Source: Synchiropus splendidus
Taxonomy: Eukaryota; Chordata; Actinopteri; Syngnathiformes; Callionymidae
NCBI RefSeq assembly: GCF_027744825.2
Contig: NC_071351.1
Coordinates: forward strand, 15,637,001 to 15,701,000
Length of the DNA: 64,000 bases
Reading direction: 5' to 3'
Shown: one piece after another, positions 6,506 through 17,760 of the stretch
How the letters are laid out: each line of letters opens with the position of its first letter
How positions within the stretch are numbered: the stretch's first letter is position 1
Position numbers and translations under genes: made by a program
Notes under the pieces: generated by a model
The model's database searches: none
What the model saw: only the letters and a program-made list of their open reading frames with translations
Told to the model about the DNA's origin: nothing

Positions 6506-6579
6506 TTTCCCAGGGTGGTCTCTAACCACCAGCCATTCCAACAACAGCCAAACGCGCTGACCAATTACATCACAGAGAC
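6506..6579 (-). tRNA. tRNA-Asn(GUU)-like sequence, pseudogene
   Basis: Read on the minus strand, this aligns end to end (74 bases) with tRNA-Asn(GUU): 5' GTCTCTGTG identical, a D-arm with AATTGGTCAGCGCG, GGCTGTT with anticodon GTT (6543-6545 on the plus strand), and a T-arm region with GGTGGTTAGAGACCACC. Faults include a broken 3' side of the anticodon stem, A for C in the T-loop TTC, and a mismatched acceptor 3' end. No T-run terminator follows on the minus strand. The origin is clear; function is unlikely. Confidence 0.7.
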
Positions 6580-7040
6580 ATGAGAATGAGGATCACGACA
6601 AAAAGAGAGACACTTCGAGAACAGGAACACATGTTCTAAAAAAAATTGCGTGATGGCTCAATTAAAGTAAGACAAACTGTGCTACTTCATGGATACACAT
6701 AATCGATGCACTTGTGACCCAAAGTCGTTAACCAGACAGGTTACATGGAACACTGTGAGAACCCCTACAAGAGCAGGGGATCAAAAAATTACTAAAAACT
6801 CATGACGTTCCTCTCCACAGAAATCTTTAGTAAAAGGCGAAAGATTTATACGATCTGAAGAGAAACATGAGTGAACAACTGACACTGAACCAGAGAAGGA
6901 GCTGTATTCTTCCACATCAACCTTTAAGTCATGGTGGCACCCTCTGCACCGTGCGTGTCTCACAACATCTGGAATGAAGATAAAGGAGCGAAGTCATCCG
7001 TCAAAAAGTACTACACAAGATAATGAGATGCAACGTAAAC
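6580..7040. other. Unassigned stretch before the satellite
   Basis: No gene, RNA or repeat is recognised. The sequence is of mixed composition. A GTAAACACC resembling a degenerate end of the satellite monomer occurs just before 7041. Confidence 0.4.
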
Positions 7041-9768
7041 ACCAAACATAAAAATGTTGATAACTTTCGAAAAAACAGTTCAGTCATCTTAGATTTGATG
7101 TGTAACTACTAGAAGACCCTTTCTGCTATAGTGGGAGGTGAAAATTTCATGTTCTGAGGCTTCCCTGAGAAGTTATGGCACAGTGCAGAAAACATGGTTT
7201 CATCCTGAGATAAGGTGGGTTTCGGAACGCCAGACGTAAAAATGTTGATAACTTTCGAAAAACACTTCAGTCAGCTTAGAACTGATGTGCACCTACCACA
7301 AAGACCCTTTCTGCTATAGTGGGAGGAGGAAATTTCATGTTTCTGAAGCTTCCCTGAGAAGTTATGGCACAATGCACAAAACGCGTTTTCAGCCTGAGAT
7401 AAGCTGGGTTTCGAAACGCCAAACATAAAAATGTTGATAACTTTCGAAAAACTCTTCAGACAGCTTAGATTTGATGTGCAACTACTAGAAAGACCCGTTC
7501 TGCTATTGTGGGTGGTGAAATTTTGATGTTATGAAGCTTCCCTGAGAAGTTATGGCACAATCCAGAAAACGTGTTTTCAGGCTGAGATAAGGTGGGTTTC
7601 GGAACGCCAAACACAAAAATGTTCATAACTTTCGAAAAACACTTCAGACAGCTTGGATTTGATGTGCAATTACTAGGAAGACCCTTTCTGCTTTAGTGGG
7701 AGGTGAAAATGTCATGTTCTGAAGCTTCCCTGAGAAGTTATGGCACAATGCAGAAAACACGTTTTCAGCCTGAGATAAGGTGGGTTTCGGAACGCCAAAC
7801 ATAAAGATGTTGATATCTTTCGAAAAACACTTCAGACAGCTTAGATTTGATGTGCAACTACTAGAAAGACCCTTTCTGCTATAGTGGGAGGTGAAAATGT
7901 CATGTTCTGAAGCTTTCCTCAGAAGTTATGGCACAATGCACAAAACGCGTTTTCAGCCTGAGAGAAGGTGGGTTTTGCAACGTCAAACATAAAAATGTTG
8001 ATAACTTTGGAAAAACACTTGAGACAGCTTATATGTGATGTGCAACGACTAGAAAGACCCTTTCTGCTATAGTGGGAGGTGAAAATTTCATGTTCTGAAG
8101 CTTCCCTGAGAAGTTAAGGCACAATACAGAAAACACGTTTTCAGCCTGAGATAAGGTGGGTTTCGGAACGTCAAACATAAAAATGTTGATAACTTTCAAA
8201 AAGCACTTCTGACAGCTTAGATTTGATGTGCAACTACTAGAAACACCCTTTCTGCTATAGTGGCAGGAGAAATTTTCATGTTCTGAAGCTTCCCTGCAAA
8301 GTTATGCCACAAAGCAGAAAACGCGTTTTCAGCCTGAGATAAGGTCGATTCCGGATCGCCAAACATAAAAATGTTGATAACTTTGGAAAAACATTTCAGA
8401 CAGCTTAGATTTGATGTGCAACTACTAGAAACACCCTTTCTGTTGTAGTGGGAGGTGAAAATTTCATGTTCTGAAGCTTCTCTGCAAAGTTATGGCACAA
8501 TGCAGAAAACGTGTTTTCAGCCAGAGATAAGGTCGATTCCGGATCGCCAAACATAAAAATGTTGATAACTTTGGAAAAACATTTCAGACAGCTTAGATTT
8601 GATGTGCAACTACTAGAAACACCCTTTCTGTTGTAGTGGGAGGTGAAAATTTCATATTCTGAAGCTTCTCTGCAAAGTTATGGCGCAATGCAGAAAACGC
8701 GTTTTCAGCCTGAGATAAGGTCGATTCCGGAACGCCAAACATAACAAAGTTGATAACTTTGGAAAAACACTTCAGACAGCTTAGATTTGATAAGCAACAA
8801 CTAGAAAGACCATTTCTGCTATAGTGGCAGGAAAAAATTTCATGTTCTGAAGCTTCCCTCCAAAGTTATGGCGAAGTGCGTAAAACGCGTTTTCAGGCTG
8901 AGATAAGGTCGATTCCCGAACGCCAATTATAAAAAAGTTGATAACTTTGGAAAAACAATTCAGGCAGCTTAGATTTGATGTCCAACTGCTAGAAACACCC
9001 TTTCTGCTATAGTGGGAGGAGAACATTCCATGTTCTCAAGCTTCACTGCAAAGTTATGGCACAATAACGAAAACGCTTTTTCAGCCTGAGATAAGGTCGT
9101 TTCCGGAACGCCAAACATAAAAATGTTGATAACTTTGGAAAAACACTTCAGACAGCTTAGATTTGATGTGCAACTACTAGAAAGATCCTTTCTGCTATAG
9201 TGGGATGTGAAAATTTCATGTTCTGAAGCTTCCCTCCAAAGTTATGGCACAATGCGTAAAACGCGTTTTCAGTCTGAGACAAGGTCGATTCCGGAACGCC
9301 ATATATAAAAATATTGATAACTTTGGAAAAACACTTCAGACAGCTTCGATTTGATGTGCAACTACTGGAAAGGACCTTTCTACTATAGTGGGAGGTGAAA
9401 ATTTTGTGTTCTGAGGCTTCACTGCAAAGTTATGGCACAATGCAGAAAACACGTTTTCAGCCTGAGATAAGGTGGGTTCCGGAACGCCAAACATAAAAAT
9501 GTTGATAATTTGGAAAATCATTTCAGACAGCTTAGATTTGATGTGCAACTACTAGAAAGACCCTTCCTGCTATAGTGGGATGTGAAAATTTCATGTTCTG
9601 AAGCTTCCCTGCAAAGTTATGGCACAATGCAGAAAACGCGTTTTCAGCCTGAGTTAAGGTCGATTCCGGAATGCCAAACATAAAAATGTTGATAACTTTG
9701 GAAAAACACTTCAGACAGCTTAGATTTGATGTGCAACTACTCGAAAGATGTGCAACTACTAGAAAGAC
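7041..9768 (+). repeat. 188-bp satellite array, proximal edge, forward orientation
   Basis: About 14 head-to-tail monomers. Each holds, in order, AAACATAAAAATGTTGATAA, a GGAAAAACACTTCAGACAG-like block, GATTTGATGTGCAAC, CCCTTTCTGCTATAGTGGGA, a HindIII site (GAAGCTTCCCT), GTTATGGCACAATGC, an AAAACGCGTTTT palindrome and CCTGAGATAAGGT. The first six or seven units (to about 8300) carry TTTCGAAAA and GGGTTTCGGAACG, variants otherwise typical of the inverted half of the array; from about 8340 units switch to TTTGGAAAA and GATTCCGGAACG. Edge monomers are visibly more divergent. Confidence 0.9.
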
Positions 9769-9986
9769 CTGCCACTATATCAGAAAGGGTCTTTCTTGTA
9801 GTTGCACATCAAATCTAAGCTGTCTGAAGTGCTTTGCGAAAGTTATCAACACTTTTATGTTTGGCGTTCCGAAACCCACCTTATCTCAGGCTGAAAAGCG
9901 TTTTTGTGCATTGTGCCATAACTTCTCAGGGAAGCTTCAGAACATGGAATTTTCACATTCCACTATAGCAGACAGGGTAATTCTAG
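9769..9986 (-). repeat. Single inverted B-type satellite monomer inserted in the forward array
   Basis: About 218 bases read in the opposite direction to the surrounding array: one full monomer plus about 30 bases. It carries the markers of the B subfamily found after 35220 (GCGTTCCGAAACCCACC, AAAAGCGTTTTTGTGCATTG, GCGAAAGTTATCAACAC), not those of its neighbours. At the left edge, a repeated GTGCAACTACTAGAAAGACC faces GGTCTTTCTTGTAGTTGCAC, giving a near-perfect inverted repeat. Confidence 0.85.
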
Positions 9987-10019
9987 TTTTCAGCCTTACG
10001 CCTGAGATAAGGCTGAAAA
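9987..10019. repeat. Perfect 12-bp stem hairpin at the right edge of the inverted monomer
   Basis: TTTTCAGCCTTA (9987-9998) pairs perfectly with TAAGGCTGAAAA (10008-10019) around a 9-base loop. It is built from scrambled copies of the monomer's TTTTCAGCCTGAGATAAGG block, which recurs again just downstream. It looks like a rearrangement scar. Confidence 0.75.
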
Positions 10020-10059
10020 CGCCATTTCTCAGGCGTTTTCAGCCTGAGATAAGGTCGAT

Positions 10060-12100
10060 TCCGGAACACCAAACATAAAAATGTTGATAACTGGAAAAAC
10101 ACTTCAGACAGCTTAGATTTGATGTGCAACTACAAGAAAGACCATTTCTGCTATAGTGGGAGGAGAACATTCCATGTTCTCAAGCTTAACTGCAAAGTTA
10201 TGGCACAATGCAGAGAACGCGTTTTCAGCCTGAGATGAGGTCGATTCCGGAACGCCAAACATAAAAATGTTACTAACTTTGGAAAAACACTTCAGACAGC
10301 TAAGATTTGATGTGCAACGACTAGAATGACCCTTTCTGCTATAGTGGGAGGTGAAAATTTCATGTTCTGAAGCTTCTCTGCAAAGTTATGGCACAATGCA
10401 GAAAACGCATTTTCAGCCGGAAATAAGGTGCGTTCCGGAATGCCAAACATAAAGATGTTGATAACTTTGGAAAAACACTTCAGACAGCTTAGATTTGATG
10501 TGCAACTACTCGAAAGACCCTTTCTGATATAGTGGCAGGTGAAAATTTCATGTTCTGAAGCTTCCCTGCCAAGTTATGGCACAATGCAGAAAACACGTTT
10601 TCAGCTTGAGATAAGGTGGGTTCCGGAACGCCAAACATAAAAATGTTGATAAGTTTGGAAAAACATTTCAGACAGCTTAGATTTGATGTACAACTACTAG
10701 AACGACCCTTTCTGCTATAGTGGAAGGTGAAAATTTCATGTTCTGAAGCTTCCCTGCAAAGTTATGGCACAATGCAGAAAACGCGTTTTCAGACTGAGAT
10801 AAGGTCGATTACGGAACGCCACACATAAAAATGTTGATAACTTTGGAAAAACACTTCAGACAGCTTAGATTTGAGGTGCAACTACTAGAAAGACCATTTC
10901 TGCTATAGTGGCAGGTGAAAATTTCATGTTCTGAAGCTTCCCTGCAAAGTTATGGCAGAATGCGTAAAAGGCGTTTTCAGCCTGAGATAAGGTCGATTCC
11001 GGACCGCCAAACATAAAAAAGTTGATAACTTTGGAAAAACACTTCAGACAGCTTAGATTTGATGTGCAACTACTAGAAAGAACCTTTCTGATATAGTGGG
11101 AGGTGAAAATTTCGTGTTCTGAAGCTTCAATGCAAAGTTATGGCACAATGCGTAAAACGCGTTTTCAGTCTGAGATAAGGTCGATTCCGGAATGCAAAAA
11201 ATGAAAATATTGATAACTTTGGAAAAACACTTCAGACAGCTTCGATTTGATGTGCAACTACTCGAAAGACCCTTTCTGATATAGTGGCAGGTGAAAATTT
11301 CATGTTCTGAAGCTTCTCTGCAAAGTTATGGCACAATGCAGAAAACGCGTTTTCAGCGTGACATAAGGTGGGTTCCGGAACGCCAAACATAAAGATGTTG
11401 ATAACTTTGGAAAAACACTTCAGACAGCTTAGATTTGATGTGCAACTACGAGAAAGACCCTTTCTGATATAGTGGCAGGTGAAAATTTCATGTTCTGAAG
11501 CTTCCCTGCAAAGTTATGGCACAATGCAGAAAACGCGTTTTCAGCCTGAGATAAGGTCGATTCCGGAACGCCAAAGTTAAAATGTTGATAACTTTGGAAA
11601 AACAATTCAGACAGCTTAGATTTGATGTGCAACTACTAGAAAGACCCTTTCTGATATAGTGGGAGGTGAAAATTTCATGTTCTGAGGCTTCACTGCAAAG
11701 TTATGGCACAATGCAGAAAACACGTTTTCAGCCTCAGATAAGGTGGGTTCCGGAACGCCAAACATAAAAATGTTGTTAAGTTTGGAAAAACATTTCAGAC
11801 AGCTTAGATTTGATCGGCAACTACTCGAAAGACCCTTTATGCTATAGTGGCACGTGAAAATTTTATGTTCTAAAGCTTCCATGCAAAGTTATGGCACAAT
11901 GCGTAAAACGCATTTTCAGCCTGAGATAAGGTCGTTTCCGGATCGCCAAACATAAAAATGTTGATAACTTTGGAAAAACACTTCAGTCAGCTTAGATTTG
12001 ATGTGCAACTACTAGAAAGACCCTTTCTGCTATAGTGGGATGTGAACATTTCATGTTCTGAACTTCCCTGCAAAGTCATGGCAAAATGCAGAAAACTCGT
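10060..12100 (+). repeat. Multi-monomer block repeated at about 17760-20200
   Basis: A run of distinctive monomers recurs in the same order further right. The unit with a shortened GATAACTGGAAAA lies at 10081 and 17785 (offset 7704); the unit with GGAATGCAAAAAATGAAAA lies near 11190 and 18330 (offset 7140); and the unit read at 11616-11882 recurs at 19695-19961 (offset 8079). The offsets differ by whole numbers of monomers, showing later losses and gains of units. Confidence 0.75.
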
Positions 12101-12120
12101 TTTCAGCCTGAGATAAGGTC

Positions 12121-15100
12121 GATTCCGGAACGCCAAAGATAAAAATGTTGATAACTTTGGAAAAACACTTCAGACAGCTTACATTTTATAGGGAACTACG
12201 AGAAAGACCCTTTCTGCTATTGTGGGAGGTGATAATTTCATTTTCTGAAGCTTCCCTCCAAAGTTATGGCACAATGCGTAAAACGCGTTTTCAGCCTGAG
12301 ATAAGGTTGATTCTGGAACGCCAGACATAAAAATGATGATAACTTTGGAAAAACACTTCAGACAGCTTAGATTTGATGTGCAACTACTAGAAAGACCCTT
12401 TCTGCTATAGTGGGAGGTGAAATTTTCATGATCTGAAGCTTCCCAGAAAAGTAATGGCACATTTCAGAAAATGCGTTTTCAGCCTGAGATAAGGTGGGTT
12501 CCGGAACGCCAAACACACAAATGATGATAACTTTGGAAAAACACTTCAGACAGCTTCGATTTGATGTACAACGACTAGAAAGACCCTTTCTGCTATAGTG
12601 GGAGGTGAAAATTTCATTTTCTAAAGCTTCCCTCCAAAGTTATGGCACAATGCGTAAAACGCGTTTTCAGCCTGAGATAAGGTTGATTCTGGAACGCCAG
12701 ACATAAAAATGTTGATAACTTTGGAAAAACACTTCAGATAGCTTAGATTTGATGTGCAACAACTAGAAAGACCCTTTCTGGTATAGAGGGAGGTGAAAAT
12801 TTCATGTTCGGAAGCTTCCGTGGGAAGTTATGGCACAATGCAGAAAACCCGTTTTCAGCCTGAGATAAGGTGGGTTCCGGAACGCCAAACGTAAAAATGT
12901 TGATAACTTTCAAAAAACACTTCAGACAGCTTAGATTTGATGTACAACGGCTAGAAAGACCCTTTCTGCTATAGTGGGAGGTGAAAATTTCATTTTCTGA
13001 AGCTTCCCTCCAAAGTTATGGCACAATGGGTAAAACGCGTTTTCAGCCTGAGATAAAGTTGATTCTGGAACGCCAAACACAAAAATGTTGATAACTTTGG
13101 AAAAACACTTCAGACAGCTTAGATTTGATGTGCAGCTACTAGAAAGACCCTTTCTGCTATAGTGGGAGTTGAAAATTTCATGTTCTGAAGCTTCCCTGCA
13201 AAGTTAAGGAACAATGAAGAAAACGCGTTTTCACCCTGATATAAGGTCGATTCCGGAACGCCAAACATAAAAATGTTGATAACTTTGGAACAACATTTCA
13301 GACAGCTTAGATTTGATGTGCAACTACTAGAAGGACCCTTTCTGCTATAGTGGGAGGAGAAAATTTCATGTTCTAAAGGTTCCCTGCAAAGTTATGGCAT
13401 AATGCGTAAAACGCGTTTTCACCCTGAGATAAGGTTAGTTCCGGAACGCCAAACATAAAAATGTTGATAACTTTGGAAAAACACTTCAGACAGCTTAGAT
13501 TTGATGTGCAACTACTAGAAAGACCCTGTCTGTTATAGTGGGAGGTGAAAATTTCATGATCTGAAGCTTCCCTGAGAAGTTATGGCACAATGCAGAAAAC
13601 ACGTTTTCAGCCTGAGATAAGGTGGGTTCCGGAACGCCAAACGTAAAAATGATGATAACTTTGGAACAACACTTCAGACAGCTTACATTTTATATGCAAC
13701 TACGAGAAAGACCCTTTCTGCTATAGTGGGAGGTGATAATTTCATTTTCTGAAGCTTCCCTGCAAAGTTATGCCACAATGCGTAAAACGCGTTTTCAGCC
13801 TGAGATAAGGTGGGTTCCGGAACGCCACACTTAAAAATGTTGATAACTTTGGAAAAACACTTCAGACAGCTTAGAGTTGATGTGCAACTACTAGAAGGAC
13901 CCTTTCTGTTATAGTGGGAGGTGAAAATTCCATGTTCTGAAGCTCCCCTGAAAAGTTAAGGCACAATGCAGAAAACGCATTTTCAGCCTGAGATAAGGTC
14001 GTTTCCGGAACGCCAAACATAAAAATGTAGATGACTTTGGAAAAACACTTCAGACAACTTAGATTTGATGTGCAACTACTAGAAAGACCCTGTCTGTTAT
14101 AGCGGGAGTTGAAAATTTCATGTTCTGAAGCTTCCCTGCAAAGTTTAGGAACAATGAAGAAAACGCGTTTTCAGCCTGAGATAAGGTCGATTCCGGAACG
14201 CCAAACATAAAAATGTTGATAACTTTGGAAAAACACTTCAGACAGCTTAGATTTCATGTGCAACTACTAGAAAGACCCTTTCTACTACATTGGGAAGTTA
14301 CAATTTCATGTTCTGAAGCTTCCCTGCAAAGTTATGGCACAATGCAGAAAACGCGTTTTCAGCCTGAGATAAGGTGTTTTCCGAAACGCCAAACGTAAAA
14401 ATGTTGATAACTTTGGAACAACACTTCAGACAGCTTAGATTTGATGTGCAACTACTAGAAAGACCCTTTCTGCTATCGTGGGACGTGAAAATTTCATGTT
14501 CTAAATGTTCACTGCAAAGTTATGGCATAATGCGTAAAACGCGTTTTCACCCTGAGATAAGGTCGATTCCGGAACGCCAAACATAAAAATGTTGATAACT
14601 TTGAAAAAACACTTCAGACAGCTTAGATTTGATGTGCAGCTACTAGAAAGACCCTTTCTGCTATAGTGGGAGGTGAACATTTCATGTTCTGAAGCTTCCC
14701 TGAGAAGTTATGGCACAATGCAGAAAACGCGTTTTCAGCCTGAGATAAGGTGGGTTCCGAAACGCCAAACGTAAAAATGTTGATAACTTTGGAACAACAT
14801 TTCAGACAGCTTAGATTTGATGTGCAACTACTAGAAAGACCCTTTCTGCTATAGTAGGAGGTTAAAATTTCATGTTCGGAAGCATCGCTGAAAAGTTATG
14901 GCATAATGCGTAAAACGCGTTTTCACCCTGAGATATGGTCGATTCCGGAACGCCAAACATAAAAATGTTGATAACTTTGGAAAAACACTTCAGACAGCTT
15001 AGATTTCATGTGCAACTACTAGAAAGACCCTTTCTACTACATTGGGAAGTTACAATTTCATGTTCTGAAGCTTCCCTGCAAAGTTATGGCACAATGCAGA

Positions 15101-17760
15101 AAACGCGTTTTCAGCCTGAGATAAGGTGTTTTCCGAAACGCCAAACGTAAAAATGTTGATAACTTTGGAACAACACTTCAGACAGCTTAGATTTGATGTG
15201 CAACTACTAGAAAGACCCTTTCTGCTATCGTGGGACGTGAAAATTTCATGTTCTAAATGTTCACTGCAAAGTTATGGCATAATGCGTAAAACGCGTTTTC
15301 ACCCTGAGATAAGGTCGATTCCGGAACGCCAAACATAAAAATGTTGATAACTTTGAAAAAACACTTCAGACAGCTTAGATTTGATGTGCAGCTACTAGAA
15401 AGACCCTTTCTGCTATAGTGGGAGGTGAACATTTCATGTTCTGAAGCTTCCCTGAGAAGTTATGGCACAATGCAGAAAACGCGTTTTCAGCCTGAGATAA
15501 GGTGGGTTCCGAAACGCCAAACGTAAAAATGTTGATAACTTTGGAACAACATTTCAGACAGCTTAGATTTGATGTGCAACTACTAGAAAGACCCTTTCTG
15601 CTATAGTAGGAGGTTAAAATTTCATGTTCGGAAGCATCGCTGAAAAGTTATGGCATAATGCGTAAAACGCGTTTTCACCCTGAGATATGGTCGATTCCGG
15701 AACGCCAAACATAAAAATGTTGATAACTTTCGAAAAACACTTCAGACAGCTTAGATTTGATGTGCAACTACTAGAAAGACCCTTTCTGCTATAGTGGGAG
15801 GTGAAAATTTCATTTTCTGAAGCTTCCCTCCAAAGTTATGGCACAATGCGTAAAACGCGTTTTCGGCCTGAGATAAGGTCGATTCCGGAACGCCAAACAT
15901 AAAAATGTTGATAACTTTGGAAAAACACTTCAGACAGCATAGTGTTGATGTGCAACTACGAGAAAAACCCTTCCTGCTTTAGTGGGAGGTGAAATTTTCA
16001 TTTTCAAAAGCTTCCCTGCAAAGTTATGGCACAATGCAGAAAACGCGTTTTCAGCCTGAGATAAGGTGGGTTCCGGAATGCCAAACATAAAAATGTTGAT
16101 GACTTTGGAAAAACATTTCAGACAGCTTAGATTTGATGTGCAGCTACTAGAAAGACCCTTTCTGCTATACTGGGAGGTGAAAATTTCATGTTCTAAAGGT
16201 TCACTGCAAAGTTATGGCATAATGCGTAAAACGCGTTTTCACCCTGATATAAGGTCGATTCCGGAACGCCAAACATAAAAATGTTGATAACTTTAAAAAA
16301 ACACTTCAGACAGCTTAGATTTGATGTGCAACTACTAGAAAGACCCTTTCTGCTATAGTGGGAGGTGAAAATTTCATTTTCTGAAGCTTCCCTGCAAAGT
16401 TATGGCACAATGCAGAAAACGCGTTTTCAGCTGGAGATAAGGTGTGTTCCGGAACGCCAAACATAAAAATGTTGATAAATTATTAAAAACACTTCAGACA
16501 GCTTAGATTTGATGTGCAACTACTAGAAAGACCCTTTCTGCTATAGTGGGAGGTTAAAATTTCATGTTCGAAAGCTTCCATGCAAACTTATGGCACAATG
16601 CAGAAAACGCGTTTTCAGCTTCAGATAAGGTGGGTCCCGGAACGCCAAACATAAAAATGTTGATAACTTTGGAAAAACATTTCAGACAGCTTAGATTTGA
16701 TGTGCAACTACTAGAGAGACCCTTTCTGCTATTGTGGGAGGTGAAAATTTCATGTTCTGAAGCTTCCCTGCAAAGTTATGGCACAATGCCGAAAACGTGT
16801 TTTCAGCCTGAGATAAGGTGGGTTCCGGAACGCCAAACATAAAAATGTTGATAACTTTGGAAAAACACTTCAGACAGCTTAGATTTGATGTTGCACTGCT
16901 AGAAAGACCATTTCTGCTATAGTGGGAGGTGAAAATTTCATTTTCTGAAGCTTCCCTGCAAAGTTATGGCACAATCCGTAAAACGCGTTTTCAGCCTGAG
17001 ATAAGGTCGATTCCGGAACGCCAAACATAAAAATGTTGATAACTTTGGAAAAACACTTCAGACAGCTTAGATTTGATGTGCAACTACTAGAAAGTCCCTT
17101 TCTGCTATAGTGGGAGGTGAAATTTTCATATTCTAAAGGTTCCCTGCAAAGTTATGGCACAATGCGTAAAACGCGTTTTCAGCCTGAGATAAGGTCGATT
17201 CCGGAACGCCAAACATAAAAATGTTGATAACTTTGGAAAAACACTTCAGACAGCTTAGATTTTATGTGCAACTACTAGAAAGACCCTTTCTGCTATAGTG
17301 GGAGGTGAACATTTCATGTTCTGAAGCTTCCCTGCAAAGTTATGGCACAATGCAGAAAACGCGTTTTCTGCTTGAGATAAGGTGGGTTCCGGAACGCCAA
17401 ACATAAAAATGTTGATAACTTTCGAAAAACACTTCAGACAGCTTAGATTTGATGTGCAACTACTAGAAAGACCCTTTCTGCTATAGTGGGAGGTGAACAT
17501 TTCATGTTCTGAAGCTTCCCTGCAAAGTTATGGCACAATGCGTAAAACGCGTGTTCTGCCTGAGATAAGGTGGATTCCGGAACGCCAAACATAAAAATGT
17601 TGATAACTTTGGAAAAACACATCAGACAGCTTAGATTTGATGTGCAACTACTTGAAAGACCCTTTCTGCTATAGTGGGAGGTTAAAATTTCATGTTCGAA
17701 AGCTTCCATGCAAAGTTATGGCACAATGCAGACAACGCGTTTTCAGCCTGAGATAAGGTC
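12121..17760 (+). repeat. About 5.6-kb segmental duplication, left copy (right copy about 28950-34600)
   Basis: Rare variants recur in the same order about 16.83 kb apart: CTTACATTTTATAGGGAACT (near 12180 and 29010), CGTGGGAAGTTATGG (near 12830 and 29655), and the monomers at 16564 and 33399 and at 17443 and 34269. The two copies differ by whole-monomer changes: a 4-unit duplication in the left copy, a 5-unit duplication in the right copy, and one monomer missing on the right near 33170. Confidence 0.8.
14213..15716 (+). repeat. 752-bp (4-monomer) tandem duplication
   Basis: 14213-14964 and 14965-15716 appear identical by eye, including rare variants (GATTTCATGTGC, CTACTACATTGGGAAG, GATATGGTCG). 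The matching position in the right copy of the large duplication (from about 31988) has the unit once. Confidence 0.85.

Noticed and set aside
4045..7040. A defined LTR 3' end
   Set aside because: Several CA dinucleotides and three promoter/poly(A) combinations are possible; without the 5' LTR or target duplication none can be chosen.
9671..10078. 135-codon frame, the longest in the satellite
   Set aside because: It spans the inverted-monomer insertion, where the join of opposite orientations happens to remove stops.
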